DNA of 64,000 nucleotides from Aquariibacter albus (GTDB taxonomy: Bacteria > Pseudomonadota > Gammaproteobacteria > Burkholderiales > Burkholderiaceae_C): contig NZ_JACIVI010000004.1 of NCBI RefSeq assembly GCF_014145335.1, positions 62,001 through 126,000 of the forward strand, written 5' to 3'. This document shows positions 1 through 9,094 of the stretch, one piece after another. A program made the position numbers and the translations under genes. Each line of letters opens with the position of its first letter. Position 1 is the first letter of the stretch. Under the pieces are notes generated by a model. It saw only the letters and a list, made by a program, of their open reading frames with translations, searched no databases and had not been told where the DNA came from.

Positions 1-156
1 GCGGCCGCCAGGGCCGCCCGGCCCCGCACGCAGGGGGCGTGCCCGGCGGCCTGGGGCGGGGGGCCGGCAGGGGCCGGTCCGACGCGGCCCCGCGCGGCCT
101 GCCCGCGCCGGCCGGCCAAAGCCCCGGCCCGGCCGGCCAGGCGCTGCCGCTGCTAG
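1..156 (+). CDS. Possible 3' end of an upstream gene, unidentified
   Basis: The frame beginning at base 1 stays open to a TAG at 154-156, 13 bases before the helicase start. It would encode an Ala/Arg/Pro-rich tail with no recognisable domain. Ligase-associated helicases of the type found next are usually co-transcribed behind an ATP-dependent DNA ligase and a metallo-beta-lactamase-fold exonuclease, so this could be the tail of the ligase. That is inference from context; at this GC content any frame tends to stay open, and nothing in the peptide itself supports the identity. Confidence 0.25.
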   Translation, partial: AAARAARPRTQGACPAAWGGGPAGAGPTRPRAACPRRPAKAPARPARRCRC

Positions 157-169
157 CCTGCCGGCCGCC

Positions 170-2950
170 ATGCCCTCATCGCCTGCCCCGTCGACCCCGC
201 CCCCCGCCGCTGCCCTGCCGGGCGAGGCCTGGTTCGCGGGCCGGGGCTGGCAGCCCTTTCCCTTCCAGCGCCAGGTCTGGGCGGCAATGGCCGCCGGTCG
301 CAGCGGCTTGCTGCATGCCAGCACCGGCTCCGGCAAGACCTATGCGGTCGCCCTGGGGGCCCTGGCCCGCGCAGCCCGCCAGGGCCTGCTGGCGGCCCGC
401 AGTGCGCCGCCGCTGCGGCTGATCTGGGTCACGCCCATGCGGGCGCTGGCCGCCGACACCCTGCGCGCGCTGCAGGCGCCGCTGGCCGATCTGGCCCCGG
501 CCTGGACGGCCGGCCTGCGCAGCGGCGACACGCCGGCCGCCGAGCGCGCGCGCCAGGACCGCCGCTGGCCCAGCGTGCTCGTCACCACGCCCGAGTCGCT
601 CAGCCTGATGCTGGCCCGCGAGCATGCGGCCGAGGAACTGGCCGGCGTCGACGTGCTGATCGCCGACGAATGGCATGAGCTGATCGCCAGCAAGCGCGGC
701 GTGCAGCTGCAGCTGGCCCTGGCCCGGCTGCGGGGCTGGAACCCGGGCCTGCTGGTCTGGGGGCTGTCGGCCACCCTGGGCAATCTGGCCGCCGCCGGCG
801 AGACCCTGCTCGGCGCGCCGCCGCAGCCGCTGGGGGCGGGGGGCGAGACGCCGGCCGCTGCGCCGCAGCCCGTGCTGGTGCAGGGTCGCATCGACAAGAC
901 CCTGTGCATCGACACCCTGCTGCCGGCCCGGCCCGGTCGCTTCAGCTGGGCCGGCCACCTCGGGCGGCAGATGCTCGCGCCGCTGGTCGCCGAGCTGGAC
1001 GGCGCCGGCACCGCCCTGGTCTTCACCAACACCCGCTCGCAGGCGGAGATCTGGTACCAGCTGCTGCTGGAAGCCTGGCCGGACTGGGCCGGCCTGGTCG
1101 CGCTGCACCATGGCTCGCTCGATCCGGCCGTGCGGGCCTGGGTCGAGGCGGGGCTGAAGGAGGGCCAGCTGAAGGCCGTGGTCGCCACCGCCTCGCTGGA
1201 CCTGGGGGTGGACTTCCTGCCGGTCGAGCGCGTGCTGCAGATCGGCTCGGCCAAGGGCATTGCCCGCCTCTTGCAGCGCGCCGGCCGCAGCGGCCATGCG
1301 CCGGGCCGGCCCAGTCGCCTGACCCTGGTGCCCACCAACACCCTGGAGCTGCTGGAAGCCGTGGCCGCGCGGCGTGCCGTTCAGGCCGGCCGCATCGAGC
1401 CGCGCCACGGCCCCGAGGCGCCGCTGGACGTGCTGGTGCAGCACCTGGTCACCGTCGCGCTCGGTGGCGGCTTCCCGGTCGAGCCGCGGCCCGGTCGGCC
1501 CGGGGCCCACGATGCACCCGCCCTGTTCGAGGAGGTGCGTCGTGCGCCGGCCTACCGCCAGCTCGGCCTGGACGCCTTCCGCTGGGCGCTGGACTTCGTC
1601 GTCCACGGCGGCGCCAGCCTGGGCGCCTACCCCGAATACCACCGCGTGCGCGTCGGCCCCGCGGCCGACGGCAGCCTGCGCGCCAGCGTGCCGGACCGCG
1701 GCATCGCCCGCCGCCACCGCATGGCCATCGGCACCATCGTCAGCGAGGCGTCCATGCAGGTCGTCTGGGCCCGCCGCGCGGCGGGCGGGGGCGGCTCGCT
1801 CGGCAGCATCGAGGAAGGCTTCATCGCCCGGCTGCAGCCCGGCGATGCCTTCGTCTTCGCCGGCCGCCTGCTGGAGCTGGTGCGGGTGCACGAGATGCGT
1901 GCCCTGGTCCGCCCGGCGACCGCCCGCAGCGGCACCGTGCCCACCTGGCAAGGCGGCAAGATGCCCCTGTCGACCGAGCTGGCCGATGCCGTGCTGGAGG
2001 TGCTGGAATCCGTGCGCCCCGCGCTGGAAGCCGCCCCGGGCCGCGAGCAGCCGCCGCCGGAGCTGGACGAGCCCGAGCTGCGCGCGGCCTGGCCGATGCT
2101 GGCCACCCAGGTCCAGCGCTCCCGCCTGCCGACGCCCGGCACCCTGCTGGTCGAGCACGAGCGCACGGCCGAGGGCTTCCACGTCTGCATCTACCCCTTC
2201 GCGGGGCGGCATGTGCACCTGGGCCTGGCTTCCCTGCTGGCCTGGCGCTGGGCGCGCGAGCAGCCCAACACCTTCAGCCTGGCCGTCAACGACCTGGGCT
2301 TCGAGCTGCTCGCGGCCGAGCCGCCCGATCTGGACGCGCTCGGCCTGCCGGACCAGCCGGTCGGCGCCGCCTGCGGCCCGGAAGCGCCGGGGCGGCTGTG
2401 GTCCACCGCCGACCTGCTCGACGATGTGCTGGCCAGCCTGGCCACCGGCGAGCTGGCGCAACGCCGCTTCCGCGAGATCGCCCGCGTGGCCGGCCTGGTC
2501 TTCACCGGCTATCCCGGCGCGCCGAAGTCGACCCGGCAGCTCCAGGCCTCCAGCAAGCTCTTCTACGAGGTCTTCCGCAAGCACGACGCCGGCAACCGCC
2601 TGCTCGGCCAGGCCGAGACGGAGGTGTTGGCGCAGGAGCTGGATCTGGGCCGTCTGCAGGCCACGCTGCAGCGCGTGCAGGGCCTGCGGCTGCAGCGGGT
2701 GGCCCTGGACGGGCCCAGCCCCTTCAGCCTGCCGCTGCGCGTCGAACGACTGCGCGAGCGCCTGAGCACCGAACAACTGGCCCAGCGACTGGACCGGATG
2801 CTGCGCGCCCTCGGGGAAGCGGATGCGGCACGCGCCGAGGGCCTGGCGGCCCTGGGTCGCGCGCCGGAGGCCGCGCTCAGCGGCGCACGTTCCGGCGCGG
2901 GCCGCCGCCGGCCGGGCCGCCGCTCCGCGGCTCCAGGTGACGGAAGGTGA
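170..2950 (+). CDS. Ligase-associated DEXH-box DNA helicase (Lhr-like)
   Basis: Superfamily 2 ATP-dependent helicase of 926 residues, somewhat longer than the roughly 820 usual for the ligase-associated DNA-damage-response group. Visible motifs are Walker A STGSGKT at residues 51-57, the DEXH-type box DEWH at 166-169, motif III SAT at 200-202 and motif VI QRAGRSG at 369-375. The long part after about residue 400 corresponds to the Lhr-type winged-helix and C-terminal region. In relatives it is encoded with an ATP-dependent ligase, an exonuclease and a phosphoesterase thought to act in DNA end processing; only this member lies inside the window. The Arg/Gly-rich C-terminal tail is read from DNA that, on the other strand, encodes the end of infA (74-bp convergent overlap). 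The start is the first ATG, 13 bases after an in-window stop. Confidence 0.9.
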   Translation: MPSSPAPSTPPPAAALPGEAWFAGRGWQPFPFQRQVWAAMAAGRSGLLHASTGSGKTYAVALGALARAARQGLLAARSAPPLRLIWVTPMRALAADTLRALQAPLADLAPAWTAGLRSGDTPAAERARQDRRWPSVLVTTPESLSLMLAREHAAEELAGVDVLIADEWHELIASKRGVQLQLALARLRGWNPGLLVWGLSATLGNLAAAGETLLGAPPQPLGAGGETPAAAPQPVLVQGRIDKTLCIDTLLPARPGRFSWAGHLGRQMLAPLVAELDGAGTALVFTNTRSQAEIWYQLLLEAWPDWAGLVALHHGSLDPAVRAWVEAGLKEGQLKAVVATASLDLGVDFLPVERVLQIGSAKGIARLLQRAGRSGHAPGRPSRLTLVPTNTLELLEAVAARRAVQAGRIEPRHGPEAPLDVLVQHLVTVALGGGFPVEPRPGRPGAHDAPALFEEVRRAPAYRQLGLDAFRWALDFVVHGGASLGAYPEYHRVRVGPAADGSLRASVPDRGIARRHRMAIGTIVSEASMQVVWARRAAGGGGSLGSIEEGFIARLQPGDAFVFAGRLLELVRVHEMRALVRPATARSGTVPTWQGGKMPLSTELADAVLEVLESVRPALEAAPGREQPPPELDEPELRAAWPMLATQVQRSRLPTPGTLLVEHERTAEGFHVCIYPFAGRHVHLGLASLLAWRWAREQPNTFSLAVNDLGFELLAAEPPDLDALGLPDQPVGAACGPEAPGRLWSTADLLDDVLASLATGELAQRRFREIARVAGLVFTGYPGAPKSTRQLQASSKLFYEVFRKHDAGNRLLGQAETEVLAQELDLGRLQATLQRVQGLRLQRVALDGPSPFSLPLRVERLRERLSTEQLAQRLDRMLRALGEADAARAEGLAALGRAPEAALSGARSGAGRRRPGRRSAAPGDGR

Positions 2951-3149
2951 TGCGGCCCTTGGTCAGGTCGTAGGGCGAGAGCTCGAGCGACACGCTGTCG
3001 CCGGCCAGGATGCGGATGCTGTGCTTGCGCATCTTGCCGGCCGCGTAGGCGATCAGCTGGGCGCCGCCTTCCAGCGTGACGCGGTAACGCGCGTCGGGCA
3101 GCACCTCGTCCACCTTGCCGTTCATTTCGATCAGGTCTTCTTTACTCAT
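2877..3149 (-). CDS. infA: Translation initiation factor IF-1 (InfA2-like)
   Basis: A 90-residue protein with a single OB-fold (S1-type) domain. It starts [13 protein letters not shown] and carries the IF-1 signatures [10 protein letters not shown] at about 39-48 and [10 protein letters not shown] at about 61-70. IF-1 binds the A site of the 30S subunit during initiation. The C-terminal 20 residues form a Gly/Arg-rich extension that standard 72-residue IF-1 lacks, which is typical of the second IF-1 copy of Burkholderiales. The ATG at 3149 is supported by a GAGGAG ribosome binding site about 8 bases upstream; the longer open frame to 3500 runs through a terminator hairpin and is not coding. 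It converges on the helicase and overlaps its 3' end by 74 bp. An intrinsic terminator in its leader suggests attenuation. Confidence 0.93.
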   Translation of the reverse strand: MSKEDLIEMNGKVDEVLPDARYRVTLEGGAQLIAYAAGKMRKHSIRILAGDSVSLELSPYDLTKGRITFRHLEPRSGGPAGGGPRRNVRR

Positions 3150-3183
3150 CCACCAGCTCCTCGGGCGACGCTCGGGTCCGCCC

Positions 3184-3216
3184 CAAAACAAAAGACCGCG
3201 AACAGCATTCGCGGTC
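3184..3216 (-). terminator. Intrinsic terminator in the leader of infA
   Basis: On the minus strand a perfect 9-bp stem (GACCGCGAA pairing with TTCGCGGTC, 3194-3216) with a 5-base loop is followed directly by TTTTGTTTT (3192-3184). This is a canonical Rho-independent terminator that works only in the minus direction. It lies 35 bases upstream of the infA start codon, and no minus-strand gene lies between it and the divergent gene at 3391. It therefore either ends a short transcript or acts as an attenuator within the infA leader. The rest of the 3150-3390 gap shows no gene. Confidence 0.75.
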
Positions 3217-3390
3217 AGGCTGAAACGGAGCAGGTCGGGGGCAGCAAGAAGGCCGACCCTCGGTCGGCAGAGGCCAGCGGCCTGTCCACCCCTCAAATGT
3301 AGCCGGATCGAGCCTCCGGCAGGCGGGTTCGGCCCGCAGCCGGACACGGCACGGGGGGCTTCGGCGCGCTTCGGCGGCCATACTTTGGGC

Positions 3391-3792
3391 ATGTCCTGGT
3401 TCTCCGCCCTGACCGGCCCCGCCGCCCGCCGCGCCCTCAAGATCCGCGTCTTCGCGCTGTGGAAACTGTTGCGACACCCCAACACGCCCTGGCCGTCCAA
3501 GGCGGTGGCCGGCCTGGTCCTGCTCTATGCGCTGAGCCCGATCGACCTGATCCCCGATTTCATTCCCGTGCTCGGCCTGCTCGACGAGCTGCTGCTGCTG
3601 CCCCTGGGCCTGGCCCTGGCCGTGGCCCTGGCGCCCAAGCCGCTCTGGCAGGTCTGCCTGGCCGAGGCCCGGCAGGAGGCCGAAAGCCGCCATGCGCGGG
3701 CGCCGAAGTGGCGGGCGGGGGCCGTCTTGGTCGTCTTGATCTGGTTGCTGCTGGGGGCCCTGGCGCTGGGGTGGTGGTGGGGCCGGGGATGA
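3391..3792 (+). CDS. YkvA-family (DUF1232) membrane protein
   Basis: A 133-residue protein with the DUF1232 signature [18 protein letters not shown] (about residues 48-65), which spans a hydrophobic hairpin. A second hydrophobic segment lies near the C-terminus (about 110-128). Function in this family is unknown; it is a small inner-membrane protein in most bacteria. The ATG chosen is the one from which the family homology begins; the frame is open further upstream, but that part is intergenic sequence. A CATACT hexamer ends 6 bases before this ATG, so the message may be leaderless. The stop codon overlaps the start of the nuclease gene (ATGA), indicating translational coupling. Confidence 0.8.
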   Translation: MSWFSALTGPAARRALKIRVFALWKLLRHPNTPWPSKAVAGLVLLYALSPIDLIPDFIPVLGLLDELLLLPLGLALAVALAPKPLWQVCLAEARQEAESRHARAPKWRAGAVLVVLIWLLLGALALGWWWGRG

Positions 3793-4307
3793 GCCGCCCC
3801 TGCCGGGCCCTGCTCGCCGGGCTGCTGCTTGCGGCGACCGGGTGCGCGCGGGCCGAGGTGCTCGACGGCTGGGTCACCCGCGTGAGCGACGGCGACACGC
3901 TCTGGCTGGCGCCGCTGCGCGAGGACGGCCGCCGCGGCCGGCCGATCAAGCTGCGGCTGGTGGGTCTCGATGCGCCCGAGCGCTGCCAGGCGCATGGCGA
4001 GGCGGCCCGCACCGCGCTGGCCGGCTGGGTGCTCAAGCAGCGTGTGCGGGTGGACCGCGGCGCGCAGGATGTCTACGGCCGCCCCCTGGTCACGCTGCGC
4101 CTGGCGGGCGAGGACCTGGGCGCACGCCTGGTGCGCGAGGGCCATGCCTGGTCGGCCCGCTACCGCGACGATCCGGGCCCCTATGCCCGCGAGGAAGCTG
4201 CCGCCCGCGCCGCGCGGCGCGGGCTCTTCGCCGATCCGGCGGCCGAGCGGCCCCGGGATTTCCGCCAGCGTCACGGGCCCTGCCCGAGCGAGGCCTCGCC
4301 GCCATGA
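3789..4307 (+). CDS. Secreted thermonuclease (staphylococcal nuclease family)
   Basis: A 172-residue protein with an N-terminal signal peptide (about residues 1-22; the hydrophobic core ends ATGCARA) followed by one SNase-like OB-fold domain. Recognisable elements are the metal-binding VSDGDTLWL near 30-38, the RLVGLDAPE strand carrying a catalytic Arg and acidic residues, QDVYGRP, and LVREGHAW. The family cleaves DNA and RNA phosphodiester bonds in a Ca2+-dependent reaction. A cysteine in the leader (TGCA) makes lipidation possible but not certain. It is coupled by ATGA overlaps to the YkvA-like gene upstream and the lipoprotein gene downstream, so these three are probably one transcript. 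Confidence 0.88.
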   Translation: MSRPCRALLAGLLLAATGCARAEVLDGWVTRVSDGDTLWLAPLREDGRRGRPIKLRLVGLDAPERCQAHGEAARTALAGWVLKQRVRVDRGAQDVYGRPLVTLRLAGEDLGARLVREGHAWSARYRDDPGPYAREEAAARAARRGLFADPAAERPRDFRQRHGPCPSEASPP

Positions 4308-4780
4308 AGCGCATCGGCGCCCCGTCGACCGGCCCTGCACGCCGGGCCCGCGGCCTGGGCCGCGCCGCCTTCGGCCCGCTGCTCGCCCTGCTGTCCGCCT
4401 GTGCGCTTCCGCCGCCTCTGCCCGAGGGGCCGGCCCTGCAGGCCGCGCTGCAGGGCCTGTGGTGCAACAGCGAGGACGGTGGCCGCAGCTGCTGGGCCCA
4501 CGACCGCTTCACGCCGGACGGCCGCTTGCGCATGTGCGGTCGCGCGCCCGACAGCCGCCAGGCCTTCGACGGCCTGGGCGAGGTGGAGATGGCGGGCCGG
4601 CGCATGTGCTACCGGGTGCTGCGCGCCGAGGGCGCGTTCTGGTTGCCGCCCGGCGCGCGCTACTGCACCGAGATCGTCGAGCTGGGCCCGCGCCACCACC
4701 GCTACCGCGACCTGGACGGCGGCGGCGTCTTCACCCTGCACCGCCTGCCCGACAGCGCGCCGGACTGCCCGACGCCCTGA
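4304..4780 (+). CDS. Hypothetical lipoprotein
   Basis: A 158-residue protein with an Arg-rich N-terminus, a hydrophobic stretch (about 21-32) and a lipobox-like LLSAC with the cysteine at residue 33, so it is probably exported and lipidated. The mature part contains paired cysteines (WCNSED, SCWAHD, MCGR, MCYR, YCTE), which suggest periplasmic disulphides. I do not recognise a named family. The start overlaps the nuclease stop (ATGA). It converges on the rep gene, with 36 bases between the two stops. Confidence 0.65.
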   Translation: MKRIGAPSTGPARRARGLGRAAFGPLLALLSACALPPPLPEGPALQAALQGLWCNSEDGGRSCWAHDRFTPDGRLRMCGRAPDSRQAFDGLGEVEMAGRRMCYRVLRAEGAFWLPPGARYCTEIVELGPRHHRYRDLDGGGVFTLHRLPDSAPDCPTP

Positions 4781-4816
4781 GCCGCCGCCCCCCTGCCGCG
4801 CCCGAGGCCCCGACGC

Positions 4817-6919
4817 TCAAGCCGCCGGTTTCGGTGCCGCCGCGGCCCGCGCGGCGAACTCGGCACGCAGGGCCTTGAGCTTCTCGCGCGGATCTTCCTT
4901 GGTGGTGGCTTCGTCGAGCTTCATCTCGCCGATGAAGCGGCTCGGGCTGCCCTTGACCATCTCGCGCCCGCGCTTGCGGCGGCTGAGCCAGCTCACCAGC
5001 AGGGTGCGGCGCGCGCGGGTGATGCCGACGTACATCAGCCGCCGTTCCTCTTCGATGCGCTGCGCCATGTCGGCCGCGTCCACGCCCTCGGTCTCCTCGC
5101 TGCGGAAGGGCAGCAAGCCCTCGTTCACGCCGACCAGGATCACGTGCGGCCACTCCAGGCCCTTGGCCGCATGCAGGGTGGACAGGGTGACCACGTCCTG
5201 GTCGTCGCCGCGCTCGGCCAGGCTGAGGATCACGCTGATGGTCTGCGCGACCTCCAGCACCGTCTTGCGCTCGGTCTCGAAGGTGGCGCCGCCGGTGGCG
5301 TCGATCTCGCCGCCGCAGCGCTTGGCGATCCAGTCGACGAAGTCCAGCACATTGCCCCAGCGGGCGGTGGCGAGCTTCTCGCTCTCCTCGTGGTCGCGCA
5401 GGTGCTGCTCGTAGCCGATGTCGCTCAGCCAGCCCATGAGCAGGGTCTTCGCATCCTCGGCGCCGGCGGTGTGGCGGGCGCGGTGCTCCAGCTCGTTCAC
5501 GTAGCGGCCGAACTCATGCAGTGAGCCCAGGGCCTTCTTGCTCATCGTGGCTTCCAGGCTGTCGGCGAACAGGGCCTCGAACATCGAGACCTTCCAGCGT
5601 CCGGCGAACTCGCCCAGCGCTCCCAGGGTCTGGTGGCCGATGCCGCGCTTGGGCGTGGTCACGGCGCGCAGGAAGGCCGGGTCGTCGTCCTGGTTGACCA
5701 GCAGGCGCAGCCAGGCGCAGAGGTCCTTGATCTCGGCCCGGTCGAAGTAGCTCTGCCCGCCGGAGACCTTGTAGGGGATCTGCGCGGCGCGCAGCTTCTG
5801 CTCGATCGCCCGGGCCTGGTGGTTGGCCCGGTAGAGGATGGCGAAGTCCTTCCAGGCCAGGCCGCCGCCGGCGGCACTGCCGCCCGCCGCCCGCAGGCTC
5901 TGGATGCGGGCCACGGCGCGTTCGGCCTCGTGCTCCTCGCCGTCGCAGGGCTGCACGCGCACCGGCTCGCCTTCGCCCAGGTCGCTCCAGAGCTTCTTCT
6001 CGAAGATCTTCGGGTTGGCCGCGATCACCGCATTGGCCGCGCGCAGGATGGCGCTGGTCGAGCGGTAGTTCTGCTCCAGCGGGATGACGGTCAGCTCGGG
6101 GTAGTCCAGCGGCAGGCGCTTGAGGTTGTCGATGGTCGCGCCGCGCCAGCCGTAGATGCTCTGGTCGTCATCGCCCACCGCGGTGAAGAGGGCCGGCCGC
6201 GCCGAGGGCTTGCCGTCGCCGCCGCCGACCAGGAGCTTCAGCAGCTGGTACTGCTGGGCATTGGTGTCCTGGTACTCGTCGACCAGCACATGGCGCAGGC
6301 TGGTCTGCCATTTCTCGCGCACGCTGGGGTTTTTCTCCAGCAGGGCCACCGGCAGGCCGATCAGGTCGTCGAAATCGACCGCCTGGTAGGCCTGCAGCCG
6401 CTCCTGGTACTTGCCCCAGACGATGGCCGCCACGCGCTCGTCCTCATTCGCCGCCGCGGCCAGGCCCTGTTCGGGCGTCAGGCCCTGGTTCTTCCACAGG
6501 CTGATCGTCCACTGCCAGTGGCGGGCCGTCTTGGCATCGGTGGTGCCGCCGGCCTCGCGCATCTGGCCCAGCACATCGTCGCTGTCGAGGATGGAGAAGG
6601 CCGGCTTCAGGCCCAGGGCCTGGCCGTCCTCGCGCAGCATGCGCACGCCCAGCGAGTGGAAGGTGGCGATCACCAGTTCCTTGGCCGCCCGGCCACCGAC
6701 CAGGGCCTTGGCCCGCTCGCGCATCTCCTGCGCGGCCTTGTTGGTGAAGGTGATCGCGGCGATCTGCGAGGGCGCCAGCCCCGCCTGCAGCAGGCGCTGG
6801 ATCTTGTGCGTGATCACCCGCGTCTTGCCCGAGCCGGCGCCCGCCAGCACCAGGCAGGGCCCGCCGAGGTGATGCACGGCCTGCATCTGCGCGAGGTTGA
6901 GGGAGGGGGCGTCGGCCAT
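4817..6919 (-). CDS. rep: ATP-dependent DNA helicase Rep (UvrD family)
   Basis: A 700-residue superfamily 1A 3'-5' helicase. It has Walker A AGAGSGKT at residues 26-33, TFTNKAAQEM (motif Ia), VDEYQDTN (Walker B), GDDDQSIYGWRGA (motif III), QNYRST (motif IV), TLHAAKGLEW (motif V) and VGITRARR (motif VI). Motifs and length match E. coli Rep (673 aa) more closely than UvrD (720 aa) or PcrA. Rep helps replication forks through protein roadblocks. The start is the ATG at 6919; the preceding 13 in-frame codons are Arg/Pro-rich and look untranslated. A TACGAT hexamer (rc of 6967-6972) could be its -10. The C-terminal tail is Ala/Lys-rich and lacks a tudor-like UvrD end. Confidence 0.9.
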   Translation of the reverse strand: MADAPSLNLAQMQAVHHLGGPCLVLAGAGSGKTRVITHKIQRLLQAGLAPSQIAAITFTNKAAQEMRERAKALVGGRAAKELVIATFHSLGVRMLREDGQALGLKPAFSILDSDDVLGQMREAGGTTDAKTARHWQWTISLWKNQGLTPEQGLAAAANEDERVAAIVWGKYQERLQAYQAVDFDDLIGLPVALLEKNPSVREKWQTSLRHVLVDEYQDTNAQQYQLLKLLVGGGDGKPSARPALFTAVGDDDQSIYGWRGATIDNLKRLPLDYPELTVIPLEQNYRSTSAILRAANAVIAANPKIFEKKLWSDLGEGEPVRVQPCDGEEHEAERAVARIQSLRAAGGSAAGGGLAWKDFAILYRANHQARAIEQKLRAAQIPYKVSGGQSYFDRAEIKDLCAWLRLLVNQDDDPAFLRAVTTPKRGIGHQTLGALGEFAGRWKVSMFEALFADSLEATMSKKALGSLHEFGRYVNELEHRARHTAGAEDAKTLLMGWLSDIGYEQHLRDHEESEKLATARWGNVLDFVDWIAKRCGGEIDATGGATFETERKTVLEVAQTISVILSLAERGDDQDVVTLSTLHAAKGLEWPHVILVGVNEGLLPFRSEETEGVDAADMAQRIEEERRLMYVGITRARRTLLVSWLSRRKRGREMVKGSPSRFIGEMKLDEATTKEDPREKLKALRAEFAARAAAAPKPAA

Positions 6920-7059
6920 CGGATCCGGGAAGGCAGGGCGGCGCCGGGGCGCGCGCAAAGCCGCGGATCGTAGCGGCTAGCCGGGTCAAGGCGCCCGAGG
7001 CCGGCCCGCCCGCAGGCCGACGGGCTCGTCCGGTCGGCCGGCAGGGTCTGCGGGAAGCT

Positions 7060-8406
7060 TCAGTCCGGCCCCGGGTCCGCCAGCGCCCCCGCCGCCAGCA
7101 GGGCCGGCCAGGCGATGAAGCTGTTCAGCAGGGCATCGCCGAGGGCCAGCAGCAGCATCACCGCCAGTGCCCAGCTGCCCTGCCCCGGCTGCCAGGCCGG
7201 GCCGGGCGGTGCCCGGCTGGCGGCCCGCAGCACGGGCAGCAGCCACAGGCCCAGCACGCAGGCCAGGGCCGGCAGGCCGTACTGGCCGACGATCAGCAGC
7301 GTCAGCCCCCAGGGACGCACGCCCTCCGGTCGGAACCAGTCCCAGCGGCCCGTGCCCGTCAAGGGGCGCGCCAGGGCCGGCTTCAGCAGGGCCTGCTCCT
7401 TGCTGATCCGCCAGGTCAGGGAATGGCGGCCGGCGTCCCGCAGCAACTGCACCACAGCCTGCCCCGCGGTCGTGCCGGTGGCCCACTGCCGCAGCGGCAG
7501 CAGGCCGGATGCATAGACCAGGCCGCCCAGCAGCAGCAGCCCGGCCAGCCCCGGGGCCAGGCGCCGGGGCGGCAGCCAGGAGGCGCTGGCCAGCAGGGCC
7601 AGGCCCAGGCCCAGCAGCAGCAGGGCGCCGACGGACTGCGCCGCCAGGCTCATGGCCAGCAGGAGCGCTGCCACGAGGCCGCGGCCCTGTTGCATCCCCA
7701 GGCTGCGGGCCCGCCAGACCGCGGCGAGGCTGGCCAGGGCCAGCACGATGCCGTACTGGTTGCCGTCCTCGAAGAAGCCCATCGGACGGTGACCCAGGTA
7801 GCGCACGCTGCCGATCGCGTCGAAGGGGTGGGGGCCGTAGAGCGCCTCGTGCAGCCAGGGGCCGGTCCAGGCCTCGGCCAGGGCGAAGGGCAGGCAGGCC
7901 AGACCCGTCAGGCTCAGGGCCTGCAGCAGCAGTGCCCGTCCGGCGGCATCCCCCGCCACGGCGCGGCCCAGCAGCCAGGGCAGGCCCCAGCCGCCGAACA
8001 GCAGCAGGCTGGCCCGCAGGGGCGGCGGGTCGGCCTCTCCCCCCTGGAAGGGCGCCAGCAGCAGGGGGCTCAAGCACCACAGCAGCAGGGGCAGATCCGG
8101 CACCGCGGGGCGCAGTTGGCCCAGCAGCCGGGGGGCCCGCAGGGCCAGGCCCAGCAGGGCCACGGCCGGGGCGATGACGCTTTTGCCCAGGGGCAGATCC
8201 GAGGGCAGGGCCTGGCCGAGGATCCAGTAGGCAAAGACGCCGTCCGTGCTGGCCGCCGGGAAGGGTCCGGCCGGCAGCATCACCCAGCCGCCCAGGGCCA
8301 CGGCCAGGGCAGCATGCCGGACGGGGAGGCGCCAGAAGAGCAGCACCGCAGCGCCGAGGAAGACGGCCAGCGCCAGCAGGGGGGTTGGATGCATCGGCGC
8401 GATCAT
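7060..8406 (-). CDS. O-antigen ligase-like polytopic membrane protein
   Basis: A 448-residue protein that is almost entirely hydrophobic, with about 10-12 predicted transmembrane segments. A larger loop contains RYLGHRPMGFFEDGNQYG (about 215-232) and GTGRWDWFRPEG, in the position of the periplasmic loop of O-antigen ligase / Wzy-C proteins. Such enzymes attach polysaccharide to lipid A-core, or polymerise or transfer glycans in the periplasm, but the family is too diverse to name the substrate. There are no glycan biosynthesis genes nearby. Two ATGs (8406 and 8394) are possible and neither has a clear ribosome binding site; the reading frame continues upstream into the heptamer repeat, which I treat as non-coding. 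Confidence 0.7.
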   Translation of the reverse strand: MIAPMHPTPLLALAVFLGAAVLLFWRLPVRHAALAVALGGWVMLPAGPFPAASTDGVFAYWILGQALPSDLPLGKSVIAPAVALLGLALRAPRLLGQLRPAVPDLPLLLWCLSPLLLAPFQGGEADPPPLRASLLLFGGWGLPWLLGRAVAGDAAGRALLLQALSLTGLACLPFALAEAWTGPWLHEALYGPHPFDAIGSVRYLGHRPMGFFEDGNQYGIVLALASLAAVWRARSLGMQQGRGLVAALLLAMSLAAQSVGALLLLGLGLALLASASWLPPRRLAPGLAGLLLLGGLVYASGLLPLRQWATGTTAGQAVVQLLRDAGRHSLTWRISKEQALLKPALARPLTGTGRWDWFRPEGVRPWGLTLLIVGQYGLPALACVLGLWLLPVLRAASRAPPGPAWQPGQGSWALAVMLLLALGDALLNSFIAWPALLAAGALADPGPD

Positions 8407-8464
8407 AGGCGGCGCCTGCCGCCTGCTGCCCGCCGATCCCACCCCCAGCGGCCCCGCCGCTGCC

Positions 8465-8504
<40 letters not shown>

Positions 8505-9068
8505 ATGACCGACCTGACCCGCGAGCTGGGCCTGCTGGCCTTCGGCCTCGGCGCCCTGGCCTGCGCTACCGCCGCCCGCGCCGTCCGTGCCCACCGCGGC
8601 CCGGCCCGCCTCTGGCTGACCCTGGCCGCCCTGCACGCCCTGCTGCTGCTGGACACCGCCAGCAACGCCCGCCACCTGCTGCGGGCCCTCGTCATCGCGG
8701 GCTTGAAACGCGAGGACTTGTATGCGGGCCGCGGCCCCTGGCAGCTGCTGCTGCTGGCCGCGCTGGGTCTGGGCCTGCTGGCGGTCGGTCGGGGGGGGCT
8801 GCGACGCCTGGGCCGCCGTGGTGGCCACCGCGCGCCGGATCCGGTCGACCCGGCGGATCCGCGCCGGCCCCTGCGCCTGGCGTGGCTGGCCGCCGTCGCC
8901 CTGGGGCTGATCCTGGGCTTGGAACTGGTGTCCCTGCATGCCGTGGACGCTTGGCTCTACGCGCCGGTCGGCCCGGTGCGGCGCATCGCCCTGCTGTGGG
9001 CTGCCTGCGGCCTGCTGACGGGGACTGCTGCAGGCATCGCGCTACGCGCTGCCCGCAGCGCGGCCTGA
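8505..9068 (+). CDS. Hypothetical polytopic membrane protein
   Basis: A 187-residue protein with about five hydrophobic segments (roughly 7-29, 36-58, 78-97, 122-145 and 155-178) and short Arg-rich loops, consistent with an inner-membrane protein. I do not recognise a family. It begins directly at the end of the heptamer tandem repeat, and no Shine-Dalgarno sequence precedes the ATG, so expression may depend on the repeat or on a leaderless message. It is divergent from the O-antigen-ligase-like gene and is followed 26 bases later by the AEC transporter, with which it may be co-transcribed. Confidence 0.6.
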   Translation: MTDLTRELGLLAFGLGALACATAARAVRAHRGPARLWLTLAALHALLLLDTASNARHLLRALVIAGLKREDLYAGRGPWQLLLLAALGLGLLAVGRGGLRRLGRRGGHRAPDPVDPADPRRPLRLAWLAAVALGLILGLELVSLHAVDAWLYAPVGPVRRIALLWAACGLLTGTAAGIALRAARSAA

Positions 9069-9094
9069 GCAGGCGGCGGCGACACTTCCGTCCC

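Noticed and set aside
176-2776. 866-residue minus-strand open frame
   Set aside because: Antisense to the DEXH helicase; low-complexity Gly/Gln/Arg sequence with no family resemblance.
3300-3350. tRNA-like T-loop string (GGGTTCGGCCC)
   Set aside because: No cloverleaf, anticodon stem or acceptor stem can be drawn around it.
3150-3500. N-terminal extension of infA to 3500
   Set aside because: It would run through the intrinsic terminator and intergenic DNA; the ATG at 3149 has a good ribosome binding site and the family start.
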